From CBDCZI01 sp965224495 (lineage in GTDB: Bacteria; Bacteroidota; Bacteroidia; Cytophagales; JAAEPT01), in assembly GCA_965224495.1 (NCBI GenBank), contig CBDCZI010000020.1:124001-188000 (forward strand): a stretch of 64,000 nt of DNA, in the 5' to 3' direction. Numbering within the stretch: the first letter of the stretch is position 1; each line of letters starts with the position of its first letter. The notes under the pieces were generated by a model. That model made no database searches, was not told the origin of the DNA, and saw nothing but the letters and a program-made list of their open reading frames with translations. Made by a program: the position numbers and the translations under genes. Below are positions 21,508-30,358 of the stretch, in pieces.

Positions 21508-24500
21508 ATGTTATCAGTTTTTAATAAAGGATTAAAGAAAATCTTCGGAACAAAATCGGAGAAAGATGTCAAGTTACTTTTACCATACATTGACATTATC
21601 AATAAGGAATATAGCAAGTTAACGGCTATTTCGGATGATGCGTTGCGTGGGAGAACCAACGAATTGAAGAAAGATATTAACGATTCGTTGAAAACAATAG
21701 ATGATGAAGTTGCTTCTTTAACAGCAAAAACGAAAGATATAAAAACTTCTGTTCAGGATAAAGAGGAATATTTTGAACAGATAGAAAAGTTGGAAGAAGA
21801 CCGAAATGTGGCACTTGAAGAGGTGTTGCTAGAAATTTTACCTTCGGCTTTTGCGGTGATGAAGGAAACGGCTCGTCGTTTGACCGAAAACAAAGCTTTG
21901 GTGGTTACGGCTACTGCAAGAGATGAGGAATATGCGGCTCAGCACGAACATGTCACGATAGAAAATGGTCAGGCTTCTTGGGCAAATGAATGGACGGCAG
22001 CGGGAATTCCGATGACTTGGGAAATGGTTCATTATGATGTGCAGTTGATTGGTGGGATAGTTATTCACCAAGGGAAGATTGGTGAAATGGCGACTGGAGA
22101 GGGAAAAACCTTGATGGCGACTTTACCGCTTTACTTAAATGCCTTGGCTCAACGTGGTGTGCATATTGTGACTGTCAATGATTATTTGGCAAAAAGGGAT
22201 TCGGAATGGATGGCTCCTTTGTTTGAATTTCATGGGATTTCAGTGGATTGTATCGATAAATACCGTCCGCACATGCCCGAGAGAAAGGCTGCTTACGATG
22301 CTGATGTTACTTACGGTACAAATAACGAATATGGGTTTGACTATTTGAGAGACAATATGTCGCACGACCCAAGTGAATTGGTGCAAAGAAAACACCATTT
22401 TGCAATTGTAGATGAGGTGGATTCGGTGTTGATTGATGATGCACGAACGCCTTTGATTATCTCTGGACCGATACCTAAAGGTGATGAGCATGAGTTTTAT
22501 GAATTGAAACCAAGGATTACGGCGCTGTATGATGTGCAACGTAAGTTGGTGCAAGATTTATTGAATGAAGCAAAAAAATTAATCAAAGAAGGTAACGAAC
22601 AAGATGGTGGGTTGTCGTTGTTTAGAGCGTTTAGAGGTTTGCCGAAATACCGTCCGTTGATTAAGTATTTGGGGCAAGATGGTATGCGAAAGTTACTGAC
22701 AAGTACAGAGAATATCTACTTGGCAGAAAACCAAAAGCTAATGCCTGAGGCTGATATGCCTTTGTTTTTTACGATTGATGAAAAAACGAATTCGGTTGAT
22801 TTGACTGAAAAAGGTTTGGATTTGATTACCAAAGGTGGGGAGGATAAAAACTTCTTTATTTTACCTGATATCGCGATAGATATTGATGCTATCGAGAAAA
22901 ACACTTCTATTTCGGATAGTGAAAGATTAGAGAAAAAAGAACAATTGATTACTGATTACACGTTAAAAACACAACGTATTCATACAGTAAATCAGTTATT
23001 AAAGGCCTACACGCTTTTTGAAAAAGACACTGAATATATTGTTACCGATAACAAAGTAAAGTTGGTCGATGAGCAAACAGGTCGTGTAATGGACGGTCGT
23101 CGTTATTCTGATGGCTTGCACCAAGCGATAGAGGCAAAAGAAAATTGCCAAGTAGAAGATGCTACACAAACTTACGCATCGGTAACGTTACAAAATTTCT
23201 TTAGAATGTACCACAAATTGGCTGGTATGACGGGTACTGCGGAAACGGAGGCTGGTGAATTTTGGGAAATTTACAAATTGGATTGTGTAGTAATTCCTAC
23301 CAACAGACCTATCCAAAGAGACGATGACGAAGATAAGGTTTACAAGACAGTTCGTGAAAAATTTAATGCGGTAATTGAAGAAACTATTGCATTGGTTGAA
23401 GCAAAACGTCCTGTATTGATTGGTACAACTTCGGTTGAGATTTCGGAGATTTTCAGTAGAATGTTGAAAATGAGAAATATCAAACACCAAGTACTGAATG
23501 CTAAACAACACGCCAAAGAGGCAGATGTAGTTGCTGCAGCAGGGCAGCCTGGGACAGTAACGATTGCAACAAATATGGCGGGTCGTGGTACAGATATTAA
23601 ATTATCACCTGAATCTAAAGCAGCAGGAGGATTAGCTATTATTGGTACAGAAAGACATGATTCACGTCGTGTGGATAGACAATTAAGAGGTCGTGCGGGT
23701 CGTCAAGGAGATGTTGGTTCTTCTTTATTCTTTGTGAGTTTGGAAGATAACTTGATGCGTCTTTTTGGTTCGGATAGAATTGCTAAGGTGATGGATATGA
23801 TGAAGCATCCTGAGGGTGAAGAGATTCAACACAAGATGATTTCTAAATCTATCGAAAGAGCGCAAAAGAAAGTTGAGGAAAATAACTTTGGTGTTCGTAA
23901 GCGTTTACTTGAGTATGATGATGTAATGAATGCCCAAAGAGAGGTGATTTACAAACGTCGTCGTAACGCACTTTATGGTGATAGATTAGATGTTGATTTG
24001 TTGCATAACTTGTATGAGTATTGCGAAGATTTGATAGGGACTGCGGTTGAGACTAAAAACTACCAATCATTTAACTTGAATGTACTTTCTTCTTTAGGTT
24101 TTGAAACCAAAATAAATGAAGAGGCTATTCAAGGAAATAAAGCTGACGTGTTAGCAGAAGATTTGTTTGATGAAGCAGTTGCTTATTACCAAGAAAAATC
24201 TAAAGGTATCACTGAAAAAGTGATGAAAGTAATGCGTCATATTCACTTGACAAAAGGTGAAAATGTAGAGAATGTAGTTGTGCCATTTACTGATGGTGTA
24301 AAAGAAATGCAGTTGACATTACCTCTTCAAGAGTTAATTGACACAGATGGAGCAAGTTTGATTCATACCTTACATAAATCTATTACACTTTCTATTATTG
24401 ATAATGCTTGGAAAGAGCATTTGAGAGAAATGGATGATTTGAAACAAGCCGTACAACAAAGTGCGTCTATCGAACAAAAAGATCCTTTATTAATCTTTAA

Positions 24501-24870
24501 GGGCGAATCTTTCCAATTGTTTACACACATGATTGGCGAGTTGAACAAAGAAATTTCTTCGTTCTTGTTCAAAGCAGATATTCCTGTACAAGAAGCATCA
24601 GATGTCAGAGCAGTCGCTAATGCTCCGCAACGTGTAGCCAACCAAAACCTGACAGAGGGTAGAGATGAGTTACAAAAAGCAATGGACGAAGCGGCAGGAC
24701 AAGATACCCGTGAGGAACAAAAACAAGCACCTATCAAGTCGGATAAAGTTTTCGGAAGAAATGACCGTGTAAATGTTCGTTACGAAGATGGTAAGGTTGT
24801 TGAGGGAGCAAAGTTTAAAAGTGTGGAGCAAGATATCTTGTCAAACAAATGTGTACTTATTGAAGACTAA
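21508..24870 (+). CDS. secA: Preprotein translocase ATPase SecA
   Basis: This 1,120-residue cytoplasmic motor pushes unfolded preproteins through SecYEG. Walker A lies in MATGEGKTLMATLPLYL (about 196-212), and the DEAD-type motif is VDEVDSVLIDDARTPLIISGP. NMAGRGTDIKL and ERHDSRRVDRQLRGRAGRQGD form the second nucleotide-binding fold, and the helical scaffold with ESIER-like QKKVEENNFGVRKRLLEYDDVMN follows. It is longer than the 901-residue E. coli protein because of insertions near 100-150 and 320-400 that are usual in Bacteroidota. The C-terminal CxCxSGKxxKxC zinc motif is absent. The protein ends in GRNDRVNVRYEDGK instead, a form I recall from other Flavobacteriia. Confidence 0.97.
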   Translation: MLSVFNKGLKKIFGTKSEKDVKLLLPYIDIINKEYSKLTAISDDALRGRTNELKKDINDSLKTIDDEVASLTAKTKDIKTSVQDKEEYFEQIEKLEEDRNVALEEVLLEILPSAFAVMKETARRLTENKALVVTATARDEEYAAQHEHVTIENGQASWANEWTAAGIPMTWEMVHYDVQLIGGIVIHQGKIGEMATGEGKTLMATLPLYLNALAQRGVHIVTVNDYLAKRDSEWMAPLFEFHGISVDCIDKYRPHMPERKAAYDADVTYGTNNEYGFDYLRDNMSHDPSELVQRKHHFAIVDEVDSVLIDDARTPLIISGPIPKGDEHEFYELKPRITALYDVQRKLVQDLLNEAKKLIKEGNEQDGGLSLFRAFRGLPKYRPLIKYLGQDGMRKLLTSTENIYLAENQKLMPEADMPLFFTIDEKTNSVDLTEKGLDLITKGGEDKNFFILPDIAIDIDAIEKNTSISDSERLEKKEQLITDYTLKTQRIHTVNQLLKAYTLFEKDTEYIVTDNKVKLVDEQTGRVMDGRRYSDGLHQAIEAKENCQVEDATQTYASVTLQNFFRMYHKLAGMTGTAETEAGEFWEIYKLDCVVIPTNRPIQRDDDEDKVYKTVREKFNAVIEETIALVEAKRPVLIGTTSVEISEIFSRMLKMRNIKHQVLNAKQHAKEADVVAAAGQPGTVTIATNMAGRGTDIKLSPESKAAGGLAIIGTERHDSRRVDRQLRGRAGRQGDVGSSLFFVSLEDNLMRLFGSDRIAKVMDMMKHPEGEEIQHKMISKSIERAQKKVEENNFGVRKRLLEYDDVMNAQREVIYKRRRNALYGDRLDVDLLHNLYEYCEDLIGTAVETKNYQSFNLNVLSSLGFETKINEEAIQGNKADVLAEDLFDEAVAYYQEKSKGITEKVMKVMRHIHLTKGENVENVVVPFTDGVKEMQLTLPLQELIDTDGASLIHTLHKSITLSIIDNAWKEHLREMDDLKQAVQQSASIEQKDPLLIFKGESFQLFTHMIGELNKEISSFLFKADIPVQEASDVRAVANAPQRVANQNLTEGRDELQKAMDEAAGQDTREEQKQAPIKSDKVFGRNDRVNVRYEDGKVVEGAKFKSVEQDILSNKCVLIED

Positions 24871-24894
24871 CATTCTTTACTTCTAAACGTATGC

Positions 24895-24935
24895 TTAACT
24901 CTGTACAACTTATTTAATAAGTTGTACAGAGTTAA
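24895..24935. terminator. 41-nt perfect palindrome after secA
   Basis: Twenty bases (24895-24914) are repeated in exact inverted form at 24916-24935 around a single central T. The stem is very strong but lacks a U-run. It may end secA transcription, protect its 3' end, or be a mobile palindrome. Confidence 0.55.
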
Positions 24936-24956
24936 TTAACAGAATAAAACATAGCT

Positions 24957-25463
24957 ATGAGATTATTATTTTCTTTCGTATTGATGACCTTTTTACTTGT
25001 CAGTTGTAAAACTACAGCACAAAGTTCTAAAAAAGGCAAAGGTTATTATGAGGATTTGAGTGAAGTTCGACCGACCTACAAGGTGATAGAAGATACTTCA
25101 GAAGTGGAAGTGGTTGCGACTGAAACGTTACCTAGTATGGAGGTCAAACAACAAATTGACTCTGTCATTACGAAAATAGCAAAGTATAATAAAGTAAACC
25201 CACCAAATATTAAGGGGTTTCGAGTACAGATATACAATGGTTCGAGCCAATCAAAAGCAAATGGTTCGTTAGCAAAGGCAAGAAGTATTTTAGGAAAAAA
25301 TGTTTATGGTGAGGCCAAATGGAAATCACCTGTTTTTAGAACTAGGGTAGGTTGTTTCGTTGACCGATTAAATGCTTATAAAGTGTACTTGCAATTGCAA
25401 GACGAGTTCCCTCATGCTTTAGTTGTTCCTGACAATCACCTCTCAGCAGATTGTGTGCATTAA
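24957..25463 (+). CDS. SPOR-domain lipoprotein
   Basis: This 168-residue protein has a lipoprotein signal peptide (MRLLFSFVLMTFLLVSC, lipid Cys at 17). It then has a charged linker and a C-terminal SPOR-like domain starting at GFRVQIYNGSSQSKANG. VFRTRVGCFVDRLNAYKVYLQLQDEFPHALVV completes the fold. SPOR domains bind denuded peptidoglycan glycan strands, so it is probably an outer-membrane lipoprotein that contacts the cell wall. It lies after secA and is separated from it by the 41-nt palindrome. An IS1595 element was inserted 50 bp after its stop, between the gene and its apparent terminator at 26676. Confidence 0.82.
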   Translation: MRLLFSFVLMTFLLVSCKTTAQSSKKGKGYYEDLSEVRPTYKVIEDTSEVEVVATETLPSMEVKQQIDSVITKIAKYNKVNPPNIKGFRVQIYNGSSQSKANGSLAKARSILGKNVYGEAKWKSPVFRTRVGCFVDRLNAYKVYLQLQDEFPHALVVPDNHLSADCVH

Positions 25464-25505
25464 TTCAAACAAAAACTGTCTGGAATAGACATTGCCATTT
25501 TTACA

Positions 25506-25513
25506 AAAAAGTT
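25506..25513. repeat. 8-bp target site duplication, left copy
   Basis: AAAAAGTT directly precedes the left IS end and is repeated exactly at 26667-26674 after the right end. Eight bases is the duplication length known for the IS1595 family. Confidence 0.88.
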
Positions 25514-26666
25514 GGCTGTGTTCCATTTAAAAGTTGGTAAAATAGCCTATAAATTTTCAATCTTTCAAATTAGAATAATTAGTTAGGTAAATTTGATAAT
25601 TCACCTCTCTTTTCATAAAATCACTCCAGGAAGTATGGCTATGAAATGATTCATCAAAGAAATCAATTGAACTTTGTTTTAAAGACTCAATTAGAGTAAA
25701 CCAATTACAATAATTGTGTAAATACTTTGTTGCAACACCTTTAAACCCTCTATTGACCAATGTTTTTAATCTACCAGCTTTTTCATTAATAGTGTTGACA
25801 TGATATATTTTAGCTCTCGAATGGTATTTTGCTAAAAATGTCTCGTGCTGAATTCTAAAAGCCTTGGCAAAAGCCTTTAATGATGGGTGTTTATCTGAAG
25901 TTAAAATATTTGTCTCTTTATTTATGATTCCACCAATTGATTTTTTAACATCAGAAGCCTTTAGTCGACCAATTCTAACAACATCTAAAATCAGGTCACC
26001 TTCTCTATCTGCTGTTGCTAATACCTTGACCGATTCAGAATTATCACCTTGTTTATTGTTTTGTCGTCCTCTCTTTTTAGAGGAACTTAAGTTTTTTCTT
26101 CCTTTTTGATTAAAGCTGTAATGTAAATCATCAATTTCCACAATACCAAATAACTTTGTTGCCTTTTTAGCTATTGCAAATAGTATTTTATGTCGCCAAA
26201 AGAAAGCTGTTTTATGACAAACATTTATTCTCTTCCCCATTTCTCTTGTGGAATAAAAATCACCATTAAACATCGTATCAACGTACTCATACCATTTATC
26301 TTTCAACTGTAAACGATGAATAGCTGAACCAGTGGAGTCCGAAAAAATGGTTTTACATGTCTGTTTTTTACATTGGTAACGCTGTTCTAATGATTTATTA
26401 AAACCATATTTAATAAAGTGATGCGACCCGCATTTTGGACAGCAATCTCGTTTATATTCTTCTGTTTTTGATTGGTAAGTATTCTTGTTCTCTAAAATTT
26501 GAAACTTCAATTTCTCTACAAGAATTTCTTTTTCATCAGTTGGTAACTGACTTAAGCGAGTAAATATATTTTTGAAAAGCATAGCATAAATAGTTGGTTC
26601 TATTTATAAAACACTCAAAACGAAAAGTTCGTGCTTGATTTACCAACTTTTTAGTGGAACACAGCC
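25514..26666 (-). mobile_element. Complete IS1595-family insertion sequence (1,153 bp)
   Basis: The terminal inverted repeats are 28 bp, starting GGCTGTGTTCCA, at 25514-25541 and 26639-26666. They match at 26 of 28 positions. A single intact transposase gene fills the element. Exact 8-bp duplications flank it, so the insertion is recent and has not rearranged. It lies in the 3' untranslated region of the SPOR lipoprotein gene. Confidence 0.92.
25557..26582 (-). CDS. IS1595-family (ISXO2-like) transposase
   Basis: This 341-residue transposase has an N-terminal zinc ribbon (about 46-75: CCPKCGSHHFIKYG followed by YQCKKQTC) and a helix-turn-helix-like segment around STREMGKRINVCHKTAFFWRHKI. The ISXO2-like DDE/DDN domain starts at FGIVEIDDLHY, with the second acid in ILTSDKHPSLK and the late part in KYHSRAKIYHVNTINEKAGRLKTLVNRGFKGVATKYLHNYCNW written here only by its ends (residues about 255-300). 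The frame is undamaged, so the enzyme is probably active. It occupies nearly all of the element and reads toward the SPOR lipoprotein gene. Confidence 0.92.
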   Translation of the reverse strand: MLFKNIFTRLSQLPTDEKEILVEKLKFQILENKNTYQSKTEEYKRDCCPKCGSHHFIKYGFNKSLEQRYQCKKQTCKTIFSDSTGSAIHRLQLKDKWYEYVDTMFNGDFYSTREMGKRINVCHKTAFFWRHKILFAIAKKATKLFGIVEIDDLHYSFNQKGRKNLSSSKKRGRQNNKQGDNSESVKVLATADREGDLILDVVRIGRLKASDVKKSIGGIINKETNILTSDKHPSLKAFAKAFRIQHETFLAKYHSRAKIYHVNTINEKAGRLKTLVNRGFKGVATKYLHNYCNWFTLIESLKQSSIDFFDESFHSHTSWSDFMKREVNYQIYLTNYSNLKD

Positions 26667-26674
26667 AAAAAGTT
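26667..26674. repeat. 8-bp target site duplication, right copy
   Basis: AAAAAGTT follows the right inverted repeat and is identical to 25506-25513. Confidence 0.88.
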
Positions 26675-26675
26675 T

Positions 26676-26713
26676 AATTAGCACCATCGTTTCCAATGGT
26701 GCTAATTTTTTTC
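26676..26713 (+). terminator. Rho-independent terminator displaced from the SPOR lipoprotein gene
   Basis: AATTAGCACCAT (26676-26687) pairs perfectly with 26696-26707 around an 8-nt loop and is followed by six T. Removing the IS and one duplication copy would put this hairpin about 50 bp after the lipoprotein stop, so it is that gene's original terminator. Confidence 0.8.
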
Positions 26714-26859
26714 TTAATGGGTTTTTACTACGGCTTTTGTTTCTAATCTCACAACGTACCTATACTCTTTTTGAGTACGTTAAGTATTCATTTTCTACCT
26801 TGCGCTCGTAATACTATTCAGGCTCGCTAACAGGTGTAAATAAAGAGCAGAGACACTCC

Positions 26860-27516
26860 TTATGTCAACTCGCTAACCCAAGTAGTTATTTGTTCGACAA
26901 AGGCAGGCAACACCTCTGGAGCAACACCAATTACAAATAATATACCCCAAAGTCCACCATAATAGTGTGCCTCGTGACTGATATTGTCAGTACTTCCTTT
27001 TCTTGCCAAATAATTGGAGTAAAACAAGTAACCAATCCCTACGATAAAGGCAGGAATACCTATTGGAATAAAAAACAGATGTAATTTATGGAGTGGGTAA
27101 AGTAAAATATAGGCAAACAAAACAGAAGAAACACCTCCACTTGCTCCCAATGATTGGTACCAAGAATGGTTTTTGTGCTTGATAAATATAGAAATATGAC
27201 TGACAATCACGCCCAATAAAAACAAAGCTAACGTAGCTATTTTTCCATTTACATCACCCAAGAATTGGTTAAATGTACGTTCCATAATTCCTGAGAATTG
27301 AGCAAAAACATACATATTAAACAGTAAGTGCATCCAGTCGCCGTGAATAAACCCTGATGTTAAAAAACGGTACCATTCGTTGGTTTCTTTGATACGGTAA
27401 GGTGAAAAAATCAATTTATTTTTCAAATCATTGTTGCTGAATGCAAAAAAACTTGTTAAGCCTATCAAGGCTATTAATAATATGGTAATTGGGGTGGTTT
27501 CTATACTTAAATTCAT
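26860..27516 (-). CDS. Rhomboid family intramembrane serine protease
   Basis: This 218-residue membrane protein has about six TM helices. The catalytic serine is S127 in SLGASGGVSS, the catalytic histidine is most likely H184 in SHEAHYYGGLWG, and N67 in HLLFNMYVF is the oxyanion residue. WYRFLTSGFIHGDWMHL is the usual first conserved block (L1 loop). It cleaves membrane helices near the bilayer surface, but substrates are unknown. It follows the prenyl synthase gene by 3 bp on the same strand, so the two are co-transcribed. Confidence 0.9.
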   Translation of the reverse strand: MNLSIETTPITILLIALIGLTSFFAFSNNDLKNKLIFSPYRIKETNEWYRFLTSGFIHGDWMHLLFNMYVFAQFSGIMERTFNQFLGDVNGKIATLALFLLGVIVSHISIFIKHKNHSWYQSLGASGGVSSVLFAYILLYPLHKLHLFFIPIGIPAFIVGIGYLFYSNYLARKGSTDNISHEAHYYGGLWGILFVIGVAPEVLPAFVEQITTWVSELT

Positions 27517-27519
27517 CTG

Positions 27520-28500
27520 TTAATGGTCTCTATTGATAAGAAATTGAGTAAATGTAAGTAACTCTTTTTTACGTTCGTCAGCAACTTTCAAGACAGCTAA
27601 TTTGGCAAACCCTTGTTTGAAATAGTCATTCATCAACTCTTCACTCAGTGTTTTAATTCCTAAATCAGTATAAATCGTTGTTACTGCTTTTATTTTTTCT
27701 TCGTTGTCAAATTCTTTTGTTGTAAGCCAATGGTTCAACTCTTTTAACTGCTCTCCTTTGGCTAATTCTAAGGCTTTGATGAGTAGGTATGTTTTTTTAT
27801 TAGATAAGATATCTCCTCCTATCTGTTTACCTACTTTTGCTTGTTCGCCAAAAACGTCTAACAAATCGTCTTTTAGTTGGAACCCAACACCAATCAGCGT
27901 TCCAAATTCTTTTACTAATTGTTGTTGTTGCGGTGTTGCCCCTCCAATAATAGCACCCAATTCTTGACTAAACCCTAACAAAACAGCTGTTTTTAAACGT
28001 ATCATATTGATGTATTCGTCAGTAGAAACAGTAGTAAGTTCTTCAAAGTTCATGTCGTATTGTTGCCCTTCACAAACTTCAGCAGCACATTGATTAAACT
28101 TTTGAATGGCCGGTTTAAACAATTCTGGTTCTAAAGACAATAAGGCATCGTAAGCACGTACCATCATCACGTCACCACTTAATATGGCAATATTTTGATT
28201 CCATTTTTCGTGTACCGTTGTTTGTCCTCGACGTAGAGGTGCTTCGTCCATAATATCGTCGTGCATAAGCGTGAAATTGTGAAAAATCTCAATAGCTAAT
28301 GACGGAGCAATTGCTTTTTGGTAATCGTCTATAAATAGCTTGGCCGTCAGAATACATAAAATCGGACGTAAACGTTTTCCTCCAAGTTTTAAAATGTAAC
28401 GAATAGGTTCGTACAACTCTTTGGGCTCGTCTCCAAAAGGAAACTGTTCCAATTCTTTTGTAAGCTGTTCTTGTAAATCGGTAAGTACTTGTTTGTCCAT
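27520..28500 (-). CDS. Polyprenyl (geranylgeranyl-type) diphosphate synthase
   Basis: This 326-residue trans-prenyltransferase condenses isopentenyl diphosphate with allylic diphosphates. The first aspartate-rich motif is DDIMD (81-85) after FHNFTLMH, and LRRGQTTVHEKW follows. The second motif is FQLKDDLLDVFG (near 214), followed by KTYLLIKALE. GGKRLRP at 41-47 binds isopentenyl diphosphate. The bulky residues before the first motif are F and M, which suggests a short to medium chain product (C15-C20). The exact chain length cannot be fixed from sequence. It is the first gene of a pair with the rhomboid protease. Confidence 0.9.
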   Translation of the reverse strand: MDKQVLTDLQEQLTKELEQFPFGDEPKELYEPIRYILKLGGKRLRPILCILTAKLFIDDYQKAIAPSLAIEIFHNFTLMHDDIMDEAPLRRGQTTVHEKWNQNIAILSGDVMMVRAYDALLSLEPELFKPAIQKFNQCAAEVCEGQQYDMNFEELTTVSTDEYINMIRLKTAVLLGFSQELGAIIGGATPQQQQLVKEFGTLIGVGFQLKDDLLDVFGEQAKVGKQIGGDILSNKKTYLLIKALELAKGEQLKELNHWLTTKEFDNEEKIKAVTTIYTDLGIKTLSEELMNDYFKQGFAKLAVLKVADERKKELLTFTQFLINRDH

Positions 28501-28559
28501 TGTAATATTATTGACCTAAAAACATACAAAGAAACAACTTTTTGAAGTGACAAAAAAGA

Positions 28560-28594
28560 AACCCCAACGAAGTCTTACTTTCGTTGGGGTTTTT
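28560..28594 (-). terminator. Rho-independent terminator of the MscS-like gene
   Basis: AACCCCAACGAA (28560-28571) pairs perfectly with 28580-28591. The minus strand continues with a U-rich tract (complement of 28552-28558), placing the terminator 40 bp after the channel gene stop. Confidence 0.82.
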
Positions 28595-28631
28595 AATAGG
28601 TAATCGTAGTGAAACCTACATATCATGACTC

Positions 28632-29789
28632 TTATTTTTTATTGAATTTATCAATAATCTTAGCCATTTGTTTACCTGCAGCTTCTCGCCCACCAAGTCC
28701 AAACGACAAGGCTATCGTTACCGCTATTGTTCCTAATGTAATTCCAAAGGCAAGGTTAACAATCTCATCTGCTAAGCCCATTGTTCTTAACCCCATCGCT
28801 AAGAAGATAGCTAAAACGGCTATTTTAATTACTGAAGCGACAAACTTATTGTCCGTTCCTTTCGCAAAACTATTAGATGCCAACGTAGCCACCCAATTCC
28901 CTATCGCCAAGATAACTAAGCCTAATAAAATCTTACTTGAATATTCGACAACTGTGTGTAAGATATTAGTCAATTGCGTAAACTCTAATTTCTCCACCGC
29001 CGTCATTATTCCAAATACAACAATAAAGAAATAAACGATGTTCCCAATTACTTTAGAAACGTTTGTGTCTCCCGATATTTCTCCTAAGTTTGCTTTTTCA
29101 AGTACTTTGTTTAGGTTCATTGTTTCCAACAGTTCACGGATAAACCCACTCAAGAAACGACCACCGACAACAAATAGAGTGACGATTACTACAGCAACCA
29201 AAATACGTGGAATTGCCGTAAAGAAATCTTGTAACATAGCGGTTGCTGGCTCTGAAACAGCATCCATATTCAAGATATTCAATGCGGTAATCAGCATCGG
29301 GATAAAGATGAAAATGAAAACTATTTTTTTAAGTATCGCTACCAAATTCACGTTTGTAGGTAAATTTAACTTCGGCACAAACTTCTGGATAGTGTCTCCT
29401 GACAGCCCTACCAATTCGGAAACGATATTGGCCAGCATATAACCAATATAACCAACTAACCCTGCCCCAAAGACATTAGGTAAGAAACCTAAAAACTCGT
29501 TAAGCATATTTTTCAACGGGTCTAATGTACTACTCAATCCTAATTTATCAAGTGCAATAACAAAGACAAATATCATTATCAGAAAATAAACAAGTTTACT
29601 TATTAGTGATGATATTTCTAATTTGTCATTTTTCAAAGCACGATCAACGCCTGCTTTACTGGCTAACTTTTTAACCATTCGCTTAAAGAAGCCTGCGATA
29701 AACCAACCGACGACAATAATGACGACTGCCGCTATAGGCCCGCCAAACGAACCCATTAATCCTTTAAAAGTATCTAAGAACTTTTCCAT
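28632..29789 (-). CDS. MscS-like mechanosensitive channel family protein with TM_helix repeats
   Basis: This 385-residue, very hydrophobic protein has 8-10 predicted TM segments. Three or more repeats of the conserved TM helix type start near residues 15, 100, 190 and 270. Examples are GGPIAAVVIIVVGWFIAGFFKRM and the later LLGLVILAIGNWVATLASN segment. The C-terminus IALSFGLGGREAAGKQMAKI resembles the pore-helix end of MscS-like channels. The soluble beta domain of true MscS is missing. It belongs to the poorly known TM_helix subgroup, presumed to be an osmotic or ion channel. It is monocistronic. Confidence 0.75.
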   Translation of the reverse strand: MEKFLDTFKGLMGSFGGPIAAVVIIVVGWFIAGFFKRMVKKLASKAGVDRALKNDKLEISSLISKLVYFLIMIFVFVIALDKLGLSSTLDPLKNMLNEFLGFLPNVFGAGLVGYIGYMLANIVSELVGLSGDTIQKFVPKLNLPTNVNLVAILKKIVFIFIFIPMLITALNILNMDAVSEPATAMLQDFFTAIPRILVAVVIVTLFVVGGRFLSGFIRELLETMNLNKVLEKANLGEISGDTNVSKVIGNIVYFFIVVFGIMTAVEKLEFTQLTNILHTVVEYSSKILLGLVILAIGNWVATLASNSFAKGTDNKFVASVIKIAVLAIFLAMGLRTMGLADEIVNLAFGITLGTIAVTIALSFGLGGREAAGKQMAKIIDKFNKK

Positions 29790-30023
29790 AATAATTGCTT
29801 TTAGTTAGTAACTAATTGAATTACAGCTGAACTCAGCTATAAAAATAAAACTCAATATGCTTATACGTTAACTAGCTACTTATGGGCGATTATTGTTTTT
29901 TGTACGAAGATCTACTCCATAACTTATTGATGAATACTGAATTAGTACTCGTGTATTTTATGACAAAATCACAACGCGAACCGACTTGGCTAAAAAACAC
30001 TTTTAAATCTGACAAAAGTCAGC

Positions 30024-30052
30024 TTGGGAGAGAATTGAATTACCTACTTTTG
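30024..30052 (+). promoter_or_regulatory. Orphan promoter TTG-N18-TACTTTTG
   Basis: TTG (30024-30026) and TACTTTTG (30045-30052), 18 nt apart, give a full Bacteroidota promoter pointing right. No gene follows before the terminator at 30096-30130. The neighbouring genes are on the opposite strand. Confidence 0.65.
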
Positions 30053-30057
30053 AATAT

Positions 30058-30130
30058 TACCCATAGGGTAAGGTAAATTGAATAGAGTGGTATAGAATTC
30101 CAATTTGAGCTTTCAGATTGGAATTTTTTT
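30058..30130 (+). ncRNA. Candidate small RNA of about 73 nt
   Basis: The interval runs from the predicted start of the orphan promoter to the end of a strong terminator. It has two hairpins. TTACCC-ATA-GGGTAA (30057-30071) is at the 5' end, and a 12-bp terminator stem is at the 3' end. An A/G-rich single-stranded stretch (about 30072-30095) between them could base-pair with target mRNAs. No start codon with a meaningful ORF lies inside. Confidence 0.5.
30096..30130 (+). terminator. Rho-independent terminator of the candidate small RNA
   Basis: AATTCCAATTTG (30096-30107) pairs with CAGATTGGAATT (30114-30125), with one G-U pair and a 6-nt loop, followed by five to seven U on the plus strand. 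The minus strand lacks a U-run, so it does not serve the VF530 gene. Confidence 0.8.
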
Positions 30131-30135
30131 ATGCT

Positions 30136-30354
30136 TTATTTTCTAAGCGAAATCAAATATATCTTTTCGATACGGTCTCTTGCCCAGGGTGTTTTTCTTA
30201 AAAATGTTAAACTCGATTTTATCGATGGGTTGTGCGTAAAACAACGAATATCAATTTTATCAGCCATTTCTTCCCAGCCATATTTATCGACAAGGTGCTC
30301 TAAAATAGTAACTAACTTAATACCGTGTAAAGGGTCATTTGATTGTTCTGCCAT
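30136..30354 (-). CDS. VF530 family protein (DUF2132)
   Basis: This 72-residue protein contains the hallmark text of the VF530 family: [33 protein letters not shown] and [18 protein letters not shown]. The NMR structure of the founding Vibrio protein suggested DNA binding, but the role is not known. It is small, basic and lacks a signal peptide, so it is cytoplasmic. It is the last gene of a three-gene minus-strand operon and starts 4 bp after the DCC protein gene. Confidence 0.88.
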   Translation of the reverse strand: MAEQSNDPLHGIKLVTILEHLVDKYGWEEMADKIDIRCFTHNPSIKSSLTFLRKTPWARDRIEKIYLISLRK

Positions 30355-30358
30355 ATTC

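Noticed and set aside
21838..24737. Antisense ORFs of 62-124 codons within secA
   Set aside because: They are shadows of a strongly coding plus-strand frame.
29882..30076. 64-codon plus-strand ORF before the candidate small RNA
   Set aside because: The only good promoter lies near its 3' end, and the peptide has no recognisable features. A short ORF by chance is more likely.
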